From Spirochaetia bacterium (GTDB lineage: Bacteria; Spirochaetota; Spirochaetia; Treponematales; Rectinemataceae): DNA of 64,000 bases. This document shows, one piece after another, positions 50,971-58,913 of the stretch (the stretch's first letter is position 1; every line of letters begins with the position of its first letter). Made by a program: the position numbers and the translations under genes. A model generated the notes under the pieces. That model did not search any database, was not told the DNA's origin, and saw only the letters and a list, made by a program, of their open reading frames with translations. The DNA is taken from NCBI GenBank assembly GCA_029975555.1, contig JARKOY010000079.1:210614-274613 (forward strand). Direction: 5' to 3'.

Positions 50971-52657
50971 GGAGAATTATGCCGTTCGCCTGAGGAGGCA
51001 GCTCATTTCGTCGATAACCCGCCTTGCGCGGGAGGGTAAATTGCAAGAAAAGATTGACGCGATTCCCTACGACATCACGTCGGAGGGGTGGGAGACCATC
51101 CGGTGCTGCGTGCATCACGACAGGGCGCTTTTGCGCCTGCGCCTGCTCAGCCTGCTCGGATTTCCCACAGAGGGGTTGAGCGATGTGGCGCGGCCGCTTC
51201 GGGAATATCTCGATCAGGTCCTTGCCGGCAGAGAGGTGGACGAGTTTCCTCTTTCATTGATGACCGAGGCCTGCAATGCTTGTGCGAAGGCGCGGTATGT
51301 GGTGACGGATGCCTGTCAGGGCTGCCTCGCTCGTCCCTGCAAGGTCAATTGTCCTAAGGGAGCCGTCAGCATGCGCGACGACAAGGCGCACATCGATCCT
51401 GATCTGTGTATAAGTTGTGGTTTGTGCGAAAAGTCCTGCGCATTTCACGCCATTATCAAGGTGCCGGTTCCCTGCGAAGAGGTCTGTCCGGTCGGCGCAA
51501 TCCAGAAGGGCCAAGACGGCATCGCGAGCATTGACGAATCGAAGTGCATCCTCTGCGGAAAGTGTCTAGTCGCCTGTCCATTCGGCGCGCCGGTGGAGAA
51601 GTCTGAGATTGTGCGGGTGCTCGCGGCCATCGGCGCCGGAAAAGAGGTGATCGCGCTTGTGGCGCCTGCCGCGATGGTGCAGTTCCCTTTCCCTGCGGGG
51701 CAGTTCGTGTCTGCATTGGAACATTTCGGGTTTAGTAAGGTCGTGGAGGTGGCCGCGGCGGCGGACCGGGTGGCCGAACAAGAGGCGGAGGAGCTTGTGC
51801 GGCTGTCGAGCTCCACAGTGGAGATCGGCGCGACTGAAGGGAGTGGACCGAAGAATGGTCGTGGCGAAGGCCTTGGCGGCGTCGGACCAGGACGCGCCGG
51901 CGGCCAGGTCGGGCAGCACACGAGTGGGGTCGGTGCCACCGTGCTCACAACGTCCTGCTGTCCGTCTTGGGTGCGCGCGTCGGCTGCGATGGGCATGGCA
52001 GAGCATCTTTCTTCTTCGCCGAGCCCGATGATTCTGGCTGGCATGGAGGTAAAGGCCGAGCACCCGGGCGCTTTTACGGTCTTCATCGGTCCCTGTTTGG
52101 CAAAACGCTGGGAGGCTCATCGGACCGCACAGTCAGTGGCGAGCACGGCGTCGGCCGGGGCGAAGGCTCTGGTCGGCACGACGGCAGCCTGGGCGGGGCA
52201 TGAAGTACAATCTACAACGAAGGCCGCGCCGGACTCGTCCGTCCGTCCCATCGACGCCGTGCTCACCTCCGAAGAGGTGGGCGCCATGCTCATGGCCGCC
52301 TCCATCCAGGTGAACGAGGAGAAGCCGAAGGACCTCGAGAGTATTGGCGGCGCGTCGCAGTACGGACGGGGATTTGCGGCGACACAGGGCGTCGCTGCGG
52401 CGGTACTGCACGCCCTGCCCGGCGCAGCCGTCCGAGCGGATATGGAGGAAGCGCCGGCGGTTTCGTCCTTCGTCGTGTCGGGCATTACGAGAGATACGGC
52501 CGGGGCGCTGTCGAGTCTGCCTGAGCGTGGGGGGTGTCTTCTGGTGGAAGTCATGGCGTGCGAGGGCGGCTGCGTGAACGGCCCCTGCACCATCGCGGGC
52601 GCAAAGGCCGCCTCGGTGCTCTTGGAGCGCTACAAGGCGGCGACGAAAAAACAGTGA
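50963..52657 (+). CDS. [FeFe] hydrogenase, group B-like
   Basis: A 564-residue catalytic subunit. N-terminal Fe-S region includes CNACAKARYVVTDACQGC, CISCGLCEKSC, and CILCGKCLVACPFGAP clusters. The H-cluster motifs are LTTSCCPSW (with the proton-transfer Cys), GPCLAKRWE and EVMACEGGCVNGP; the 'GP' endings are typical of group B. Between the ferredoxin part and TSCCP is a Gly-rich insert of about 40 residues, and a second Ala/Ser-rich insert lies after GPCLAKRWE. Cytoplasmic; likely makes or takes up H2 with ferredoxin. Maturases HydEFG are not in the window. Start ATG after GGAGGGTGGGA. Confidence 0.92.
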   Translation: MARENYAVRLRRQLISSITRLAREGKLQEKIDAIPYDITSEGWETIRCCVHHDRALLRLRLLSLLGFPTEGLSDVARPLREYLDQVLAGREVDEFPLSLMTEACNACAKARYVVTDACQGCLARPCKVNCPKGAVSMRDDKAHIDPDLCISCGLCEKSCAFHAIIKVPVPCEEVCPVGAIQKGQDGIASIDESKCILCGKCLVACPFGAPVEKSEIVRVLAAIGAGKEVIALVAPAAMVQFPFPAGQFVSALEHFGFSKVVEVAAAADRVAEQEAEELVRLSSSTVEIGATEGSGPKNGRGEGLGGVGPGRAGGQVGQHTSGVGATVLTTSCCPSWVRASAAMGMAEHLSSSPSPMILAGMEVKAEHPGAFTVFIGPCLAKRWEAHRTAQSVASTASAGAKALVGTTAAWAGHEVQSTTKAAPDSSVRPIDAVLTSEEVGAMLMAASIQVNEEKPKDLESIGGASQYGRGFAATQGVAAAVLHALPGAAVRADMEEAPAVSSFVVSGITRDTAGALSSLPERGGCLLVEVMACEGGCVNGPCTIAGAKAASVLLERYKAATKKQ

Positions 52658-52705
52658 GGCTCATCTTGAAAGAAAGCGCTCCATTGTATGTCCAGCGGGC
52701 ATTTT

Positions 52706-53452
52706 TTATGGCGCGTCGCTCCCTGCGGCGCTGCCCAGGTAGGCAGCCCTAACCTTTGGGTTTGTAGAGAGGTCGGAGGCTGATCCTTCAAGCACCACCT
52801 TGCCCAGTTCGAGGATGTAGCCGCGGGACGCTATTTTGAGGGCCTTGCGCGCGTTCTGCTCCACGATGAGAATAGCGACCTTTTCTTCTCGGTGAATCTT
52901 CTGGATCATCGCGAATATCTCATTGACGATGATGGGCGCCAGCCCAAGCGAAGGCTCGTCGAGGAGCAGAAGTTCCGGAGACGACACAAGCGCCCGTCCG
53001 ATCGCCAGCATTTGCTGTTCGCCGCCCGAAAGCGTGCCCGCGAGCTGGTTTCTGCGCTCTTTGAGAATGGGAAAGAGCGAGTACACCCGTTCTTCCTGCG
53101 CGGCAAGCTGTCGGGCCTGGCGTGCCCGGCGAACCCCGTACATTCCCAACATGAGATTCTCCTTGACGCTCAGGGTGCCGAAGACACGCCGTCCCTCCGG
53201 GACATAGGCGACGCCGCGGCCTGCGAGTTCGAAGGCGGGGATATCGGTGAGGGGCTGGTTTTTAAACAGAATGGTACCCGATGTTGGTCGGTGCAAGCCT
53301 GAGACAGCCCTGAGAAGACTCGTTTTCCCGGCACCGTTCGCGCCGAGGACGGCCACGATTTCGTCTTCGCCCACGCCGATCGACACATCGTCGAGGGCCC
53401 TGACGGCCCCATAGTCCAAGACGATATTCTTGACTTCGAGCAAATCGGGCAT
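52706..53452 (-). CDS. livF: Branched-chain amino-acid ABC ATPase LivF
   Basis: A 248-residue ATPase: Walker A GANGAGKTS, signature LSGGEQQM, and Walker B LLLDEPSLGLAP, with 'GVAYVPEGRRVFGTLSVKENL' characteristic of LivF. It follows the fused LivM-LivG gene by 4 bases and is the last gene of the operon. It forms the motor with the LivG half. Confidence 0.95.
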   Translation of the reverse strand: MPDLLEVKNIVLDYGAVRALDDVSIGVGEDEIVAVLGANGAGKTSLLRAVSGLHRPTSGTILFKNQPLTDIPAFELAGRGVAYVPEGRRVFGTLSVKENLMLGMYGVRRARQARQLAAQEERVYSLFPILKERRNQLAGTLSGGEQQMLAIGRALVSSPELLLLDEPSLGLAPIIVNEIFAMIQKIHREEKVAILIVEQNARKALKIASRGYILELGKVVLEGSASDLSTNPKVRAAYLGSAAGSDAP

Positions 53453-53456
53453 ATGC

Positions 53457-55349
53457 CTAATCCTCCTCTGTGCCGAGATACGCCTCGATGACGAGGGGGT
53501 TTTTTCTCATGTCGCGCATCGTGCCCTCCGCGATTATCCTGCCCGACTGCATGACGATCACGTGGTCGCTGACCATGTCCACGAGGTGCATGTCGTGCTC
53601 GATGAGGAGGATCGACAGCCCTTCGTGGAGAAGCGACAAGAGAAGCCCTGCCAGCTCTTCGGTCTCGACGTCGTTGAGTCCCGAAGAAGGCTCGTCGAGG
53701 ACGAGAAGGTCGGGACAGAGTGCGAGCGCTCTGGCGATCTCGAGAGATCGACGCTTGCCGTAAGGGAGGCTCGCCGCAAGATTGTCCATGGAGTCGCCGA
53801 GACCCACACGCTCGAGACAGCGGAGAGAGAAGTCCAGCATGGTCTTTTCCTCTTCGCACTGAGAAGGCACGTGGAACAGCGATCCTGTGAATTCTGCCCT
53901 GCCTCGGCAGTGTTGACCGCACAAGACATTCTCAAGGCAGGTGAGCGAGGGGAAAATACGAATGTTCTGGAATGTGCGGGCGATCCCCTGCGCGGCGATG
54001 ACGTGGGGCGGTAGCCCCGCGATGTTTTTCCCCTTGAACAGGATCGTTCCAGTCTCGGGTTTGTAGATGCCAGTTATCAGGTTGAAGAGGGTCGTCTTCC
54101 CTGCGCCATTGGGGCCGATCAGCGCGGTGATCTTCCCCGCTTCGACGGTTGCGTCGAAGCCTGCGACGGCCGTCACCCCGCCGAAGGAGAGCCGGACGTT
54201 TTTTAGTTCGAGCAGCGCATCACCGAGCAGCGATGGTGCCTGATGCTCTTGAGGAACTTCGTGGCGTTCGTCGCCTAAAGTGGCCTTTTTCCCTCTCCGC
54301 CGTTTCGAGAGGGTGCTGCGGAGCTCCTCTCCTGACTCGCGCAGTCGGGGCATGAGGCCCGCAGGTTTGAAGACCATCATGATGAGGAGTGCGAGGCCGA
54401 AGAACATGAGGCGGTACTGTGCGAGCGCCCGGAATATTTCAGGGAAAATAGTGATGGCGAGCGCGCCGAGCACCGTTCCCGGAATCGAGCCGAGTCCGCC
54501 CAGGAGCACAATGCAGAAGAGGAGCGAAGACTCCATGAAGGTAAAGCTCTCGGGCGAAATGGACATCTGCTTCGACGCATAGATGTTGCCTGCTAGCCCT
54601 GCGATGGCCGCGCCCAGGACAAAGGCCGCCAGCTTGTAGTGGCGGACGTCGACGCCGAGCGCCTCGGCCGCAGTCTCATCCTCACGGATATAGTTCCACG
54701 CCCGTCCAATGCGGGATCTCTGGAGGCGCACGAGGCCGAATATGACGATGGCGATCAGTGCCCACACGAAATAGTAGAACTGTCGCGACGAAATGATCGG
54801 GACAAAAATCATCGGGCTGTCGATGCCATTGATGCCGTTGGGCCCTCCTGTCAACCCAAAGGGATTGTTGATCATGGTGAGGCGCACGATTTCTCCGATG
54901 CCGATCGTGACGATGCAGAGATAGTCTCCCTTAAGGTGAATGACCGGCGCCGTGACGATCCACGCAAAAAGCCCCGCGGCCACAGCAGAGATGGGAAGCA
55001 AGACCATGATGGGGATGTGCAACGCCGTGTTGAGGATCGCCGTGGTGTAGGCCCCTATGGCGTAAAAGCCCATGTGTCCGAGGTCGAAGAGCCCCACCTC
55101 GCCAAGTACGATGTTGAGCGACAGGCCCAGCAGGGTGTAGATGCCGAAGTAGAAGCCGATGTCGATCCAATAGTCGTCGACGAAAGGGAAAAAGGGAGCG
55201 ATGGCGATGGCCACAATCGCTACCACGAGGAGTCGCTTTCTGTTGCGTGCGCGCCGCAGCGTGCCTGCATCGTTACCCGCTTCTCTCTTGTGCTCGTGGT
55301 CCTGTCCGGCTTTGGCGATGCGGTCCAGCAATGATTTTGTGATGTCCAT
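53457..55349 (-). CDS. Fused branched-chain amino-acid permease LivM and ATPase LivG
   Basis: A 630-residue fusion. Residues 1 to about 345 are LivM with an N-terminal cytoplasmic stretch, membrane segments and 'YDLGHMGFYAIGAYTTAI'-like and 'LLGGLGSIPGTVLGA' motifs. Residues about 375-630 are LivG: Walker A GPNGAGKTT, 'GIARTFQNIRIF', signature LPYGKRRS and Walker B LLVLDEPSSGLN. The two halves are separate genes in most bacteria; here a short basic linker joins them. The ATG at 55349 overlaps the livH stop. Confidence 0.93.
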   Translation of the reverse strand: MDITKSLLDRIAKAGQDHEHKREAGNDAGTLRRARNRKRLLVVAIVAIAIAPFFPFVDDYWIDIGFYFGIYTLLGLSLNIVLGEVGLFDLGHMGFYAIGAYTTAILNTALHIPIMVLLPISAVAAGLFAWIVTAPVIHLKGDYLCIVTIGIGEIVRLTMINNPFGLTGGPNGINGIDSPMIFVPIISSRQFYYFVWALIAIVIFGLVRLQRSRIGRAWNYIREDETAAEALGVDVRHYKLAAFVLGAAIAGLAGNIYASKQMSISPESFTFMESSLLFCIVLLGGLGSIPGTVLGALAITIFPEIFRALAQYRLMFFGLALLIMMVFKPAGLMPRLRESGEELRSTLSKRRRGKKATLGDERHEVPQEHQAPSLLGDALLELKNVRLSFGGVTAVAGFDATVEAGKITALIGPNGAGKTTLFNLITGIYKPETGTILFKGKNIAGLPPHVIAAQGIARTFQNIRIFPSLTCLENVLCGQHCRGRAEFTGSLFHVPSQCEEEKTMLDFSLRCLERVGLGDSMDNLAASLPYGKRRSLEIARALALCPDLLVLDEPSSGLNDVETEELAGLLLSLLHEGLSILLIEHDMHLVDMVSDHVIVMQSGRIIAEGTMRDMRKNPLVIEAYLGTEED

Positions 55350-56260
55350 TACACTTTCTCCGCGGTTTTTTCGCCGAGAATACCGGTTGGGCGGAAGATG
55401 AGGGTCAGTATCAGAATGAGAAACACGAAGACGTCCTTCCATGCCCCGCTCACGTAGCCGGCCAGGAGCGACTCAAATATCCCCAGCAGTAAGCCCCCCA
55501 GCATGGCGCCGGGGATGTTTCCTATGCCGCCGAGAATGGTGGCGGTGAAGGCCTTGAGCCCGTAGTTCCATCCCATATTGAAGGTTATCGAGCGATAATA
55601 CAGGCCGTTCATAAGACCGGCGATGCCTCCCAACCCAGGCCCGAGCGCAAACACGAAGAAAATAACTTTCCGCACGTCGATGCCGACGAGCGTGGCTGTC
55701 TCCCGATCGAGGGCCGCAGCGCGGATCGAGGCGCCGAAGGCTGTCTTTTCCACGATGAACCAGATGGCGGCCATGAGCAAAAAGGATACGGCGAGGATGA
55801 TGATCTGCAGCACCGTGACAGGGATTCCCAGCACCGTGAGCCTCGTGGAAGGCACCACTGCTGCGGCAAAGGCCTGAGGGCGCGCTCCCCATATGGCCAT
55901 GATCGCGTTCTGGATAAATATCGACATGCCCAAGGCCGAAACCACCAAGGAGAGCCTGCCGGAAGGATAGACCGGCCGGTAGGCGATTCGCTCCATGAGA
56001 ATGCCGGCGATGGCGACACTCAAGCCCACGACGAGGGCAGTGCATGCGATGCCTCCCCAGAGGCCGAACATTCGTGTCACAACTCCAGATGTACCAGTCA
56101 GCACCGTATACCCCAGAAAAGCGCCCAGCGAAAAGAGATCGCCGTGCGCAAAGTTGATCAGCTTCATGACGCCGTACACCATCGAATACCCAAGCGCGAC
56201 GAGCGCGTAGAATGAGCCGATGGTCAGTCCATTGATGATCTGTTCCTGTAGGATAGTCAC
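55349..56260 (-). CDS. livH: Branched-chain amino-acid permease LivH
   Basis: A 303-residue permease. Start is GTG at 56260, with GAAGGTG upstream and 'TILQEQIINGLTIGSFYALVALGYSMVYGVMKLINFAHGD' as the expected LivH N-terminus. The 'GLKAFTATILGGIGNIPGA' motif is typical. Forms the membrane channel with the LivM part of the fusion, which it overlaps. Confidence 0.93.
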   Translation of the reverse strand: MTILQEQIINGLTIGSFYALVALGYSMVYGVMKLINFAHGDLFSLGAFLGYTVLTGTSGVVTRMFGLWGGIACTALVVGLSVAIAGILMERIAYRPVYPSGRLSLVVSALGMSIFIQNAIMAIWGARPQAFAAAVVPSTRLTVLGIPVTVLQIIILAVSFLLMAAIWFIVEKTAFGASIRAAALDRETATLVGIDVRKVIFFVFALGPGLGGIAGLMNGLYYRSITFNMGWNYGLKAFTATILGGIGNIPGAMLGGLLLGIFESLLAGYVSGAWKDVFVFLILILTLIFRPTGILGEKTAEKV

Positions 56261-56295
56261 GAGGGCACCTTCATAATTTGTCGATAAAAATAAAG

Positions 56296-56338
56296 CTGCC
56301 GCATTTCCCGGCGCGTTCGCGTACGGAAGATGCGGCAG
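56296..56338 (-). terminator. Hairpin between livK and livH (attenuator-like)
   Basis: CTGCCGCAT and ATGCGGCAG (9 bp) enclose an inner stem with a TTCG loop; on the minus strand it is followed by CTTTATTTTT. It lies 13 bases past the livK stop, so it probably lowers transcription into the permease genes, allowing more binding protein. Confidence 0.75.
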
Positions 56339-56350
56339 ACCCAATGAGCG

Positions 56351-57520
56351 TTACTGTTTGACCTTGAGCGCGCCCTGTGAGTCGACTACGTACATTTTAT
56401 ACGGCACATCCTTCCGGTCGCCGCGCTCGGTGAAGAGGATCGGCCCCGTAACTCCTTGGACCCCTGCCATCTTCGTCCGCAACGCGTCCGCGATCGCGGC
56501 GCTGTCGGTCTTCCCCGCTTTCGTAATGGCGCCGGCTATGGCGTACAGGGCGTCCGCAGCGTATACCGGCCACGGGCTCGAAGGCAGTTCTTTGTATTTT
56601 TCCATGTAGAGTGACTTAAATTGCTTGGCAATGTCCGTCGTCACATCGGTCACGAGCGGCTCCTGCGTCATCATCGCGCCCTTCGCCACATCGAGGCCGG
56701 CGATTTTGACGAAGTCATTGTTGATCGCTGCGTTGCCGCCGACGAAGGGGCATGAGAGCCCCGCATCTCTGGCCTGACGGATGAGCAACCCTGCCTCGGG
56801 ATAATAGCCGGTGAAGTACCAGACATCAGGTTTTGTCTCGCGGAGTTTCGTCACCACGGCCGAGAAGTCCTTCTCTTTCGGTGTAATGGCGTCGAAGTAG
56901 ACGATCTGCGTCTTTCCTGCCGCAATGTAAGGCTCGAGCGCCTTCTTGGCCTCATCCGCGACACCCTTGGCGAAGGTCGAGTTGTCGTGCATGATGGCGA
57001 TCCGTTTGGCGCCCATGGTCTCGACGGCATATTTGCCGAAGAACAGACCCTGGGCATCATCGCGTCCGCAGGTGCGGAAGAAGTATTTTCTCTCTTTGTC
57101 CATGGTGAGACGTACCGCGGTGCAGCCGTAGCCGACCGAGACAAGCTTGTTTCGTTCATAGATGTCCGCGGCAGGCTCCGTCACCGAAGAACCATAACTT
57201 CCGATGACCGCGACGACCTTCTGGGACACTGCCTTTTGCGCGGCGAGCGCGGAATCCTTCGGATTGGACGCATCGTCGATCACGACGATTTCGATCTTTT
57301 TTCCGAGTACGCCCCCTGCCTTGTTGATGAGCTCGGCAGCCACCTCCACAGATTGTTTCGCCATTTGTCCTTCATACGCATAATCGCCGGTAATGGGCGC
57401 CTGGAGAGCAATTTTGATCGTTGTAGCCGGTGTCGACGCGCCGACGAGGAGCGCGCAGACTGACACAACACAGCACGCCGCAAGGGCAATCCACCAGCCT
57501 GAGTTTCTGTGTTTGGCCAT
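56351..57520 (-). CDS. livK: Branched-chain amino-acid ABC binding protein LivK/LivJ type
   Basis: A 389-residue periplasmic binding protein. The signal peptide (IALAACCVVSVCALLVGAS) is followed by 'TIKIALQAPITGDYAYEGQMAKQSVEVAAELINKAGGVLGKKIEI', the typical start of type 1 Leu/Ile/Val-binding proteins. AGGAGG precedes the ATG. It is the first gene of the livKH-MG-F operon. Ligand range could include other amino acids or amides. Confidence 0.94.
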   Translation of the reverse strand: MAKHRNSGWWIALAACCVVSVCALLVGASTPATTIKIALQAPITGDYAYEGQMAKQSVEVAAELINKAGGVLGKKIEIVVIDDASNPKDSALAAQKAVSQKVVAVIGSYGSSVTEPAADIYERNKLVSVGYGCTAVRLTMDKERKYFFRTCGRDDAQGLFFGKYAVETMGAKRIAIMHDNSTFAKGVADEAKKALEPYIAAGKTQIVYFDAITPKEKDFSAVVTKLRETKPDVWYFTGYYPEAGLLIRQARDAGLSCPFVGGNAAINNDFVKIAGLDVAKGAMMTQEPLVTDVTTDIAKQFKSLYMEKYKELPSSPWPVYAADALYAIAGAITKAGKTDSAAIADALRTKMAGVQGVTGPILFTERGDRKDVPYKMYVVDSQGALKVKQ

Positions 57521-57539
57521 TGGGATACCTCCTCTTTTA

Positions 57540-57568
57540 ATATTACATTATTGCATAGTTATACGCAA
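57540..57568 (-). promoter_or_regulatory. livK promoter with operator-like dyad
   Basis: Minus-strand TTGCGT (57563-57568), 17-base spacer, TAATAT (57540-57545). The -35 and spacer contain ATTGCGTA-TAAC-TATGCAAT, a near-perfect dyad (one mismatch) that may bind a regulator. Confidence 0.6.
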
Positions 57569-57658
57569 TAATTTTATATTCTTTAATTGGTGCTCTCAAG
57601 CTTGGGTAGAACAAGAGCGCATGACGCACGAATCTGGATGCTTACTGGCCGATCTGTA

Positions 57659-58174
57659 TTATCTATCTGCAAATTCGCGTATCTTTTCTCGATTGTACTG
57701 ATTGACCGCATTGAAAAGGCTCTCGTAGCTTGACGAAATGAAGTACGCCCCTATGGTTTCGAACGCGGCCCCTGCGAGCATCCCCGCATATGAGGCTACG
57801 TTGATCGGATCGCCGAAGTCGATGCTCGTTACATTGCTGTTTCTTATCGTGAAGACGAGCGCACTCGCGATCAGCCCTCCAAAGCCGCCCCATAGCATGG
57901 TATTCCCGGTTTTGTAGTCTTTTTTATACCCCTCGAACGAGACTTTACTTGACGGATATTGATTGAGCAGGTCGGAGAATATGGGAGAGAGCTTCCATCC
58001 TATTGTAGAAGTCGTACCTTTTACATTGAGCGTCATGCCACCCCAAAAGGAATAGCTGACCTTGATGATCTCGCTGTCGTAAAATTCGGGCAGCGATTCC
58101 TTCTGTTGCGCGAACATGGGCGCGACACAGGTAATCAAAATCATTGGACACAGAATTGTTTTTATTATTTTCAT
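57659..58174 (-). CDS. Exported protein of unknown function
   Basis: A 171-residue protein. The ATG at 58174 has GAGGAGGG upstream and starts a signal peptide (ILCPMILITCVAPMFAQ). Two further hydrophobic segments are present (MLWGGFGGLIASALVFTI and AGMLAGAAFETIGAYFI), so it is likely an outer-envelope or membrane-associated protein. I do not recognise the family. Confidence 0.7.
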   Translation of the reverse strand: MKIIKTILCPMILITCVAPMFAQQKESLPEFYDSEIIKVSYSFWGGMTLNVKGTTSTIGWKLSPIFSDLLNQYPSSKVSFEGYKKDYKTGNTMLWGGFGGLIASALVFTIRNSNVTSIDFGDPINVASYAGMLAGAAFETIGAYFISSSYESLFNAVNQYNREKIREFADR

Positions 58175-58370
58175 ATATCCCTCCTCAGAAGTGACCCGAA
58201 CCACGACGGAGAAAGGCAAGATGTAAAAAATCGAATATATTTTACTCTTGCTTGGCTATTCGATAAAGGCCCTCTACGTTATTGAGGGTTCGGATGAAGG
58301 TATAGCAAGCCTCTGTATCCATCGTGCACAAGGTTGAGAGCACGAATAGCTTTTTCGCGCCGGTTCAATC

Positions 58371-58379
58371 TGATATAAT
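58371..58379 (+). promoter_or_regulatory. Extended -10 promoter of the ACT-domain gene
   Basis: TGATATAAT gives an extended -10 (TGN-TATAAT) 40 bases before the ATG at 58419; the -35 region is weak. A GAGGTGATGTC ribosome binding site precedes the ATG. Confidence 0.5.
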
Positions 58380-58418
58380 TAGAACATATATATTCTGTCC
58401 GCAATTCGAGGTGATGTC

Positions 58419-58886
58419 ATGAAAATCAAACAGATCAACATCGTTCTGGAGAATACCGCGGGACAGCTCTATGAACTCGCCGCGCTGCTCCACCGCGCCG
58501 ATATCGACATACGGAGCTTGTTTGTGACGGAAGGACGGGAATTCAGCACGATCCACCTCATCGTCGACAAATTCGACATCGCGATGCGGCTTCTGAAAGA
58601 GCATGGATATTTCGTCAACGCTGCCGACGTGTTCGCGCTCAAGGCAGAGGACAAGCCCGGCGGATTCATGAAGGTGCTCGAAGTACTGCGGGCCAACGGC
58701 CTCAATATTGAGTATGTCTACGGTTTCGGCGAAAAGAGCGACAACCACGCGGTATTCATCTTCCGCATCACCGAAATAGATAAGGCGATCGAGCTGCTTA
58801 AAAAAGGTACGGTCGGCTACCTCTCATCGGACACCATCGAAGGGAAGAACAACATCTCGGCATGGAAGTTGATAGACGATTTTTGA
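58419..58886 (+). CDS. Tandem ACT-domain protein
   Basis: A 155-residue protein made of two ACT repeats ('QINIVLENTAGQLYELAALLHRADIDIRSLFVTEG' and 'GGFMKVLEVLRANGLNIEYVYGF'), with no catalytic domain. Stand-alone ACT proteins bind amino acids and are often found next to aromatic or branched amino-acid metabolism genes. Here it lies near the Liv-type importer. Target partner unknown. Confidence 0.87.
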   Translation: MKIKQINIVLENTAGQLYELAALLHRADIDIRSLFVTEGREFSTIHLIVDKFDIAMRLLKEHGYFVNAADVFALKAEDKPGGFMKVLEVLRANGLNIEYVYGFGEKSDNHAVFIFRITEIDKAIELLKKGTVGYLSSDTIEGKNNISAWKLIDDF

Positions 58887-58913
58887 GATGGATGCCTGCG
58901 GGAGGATATGAGT

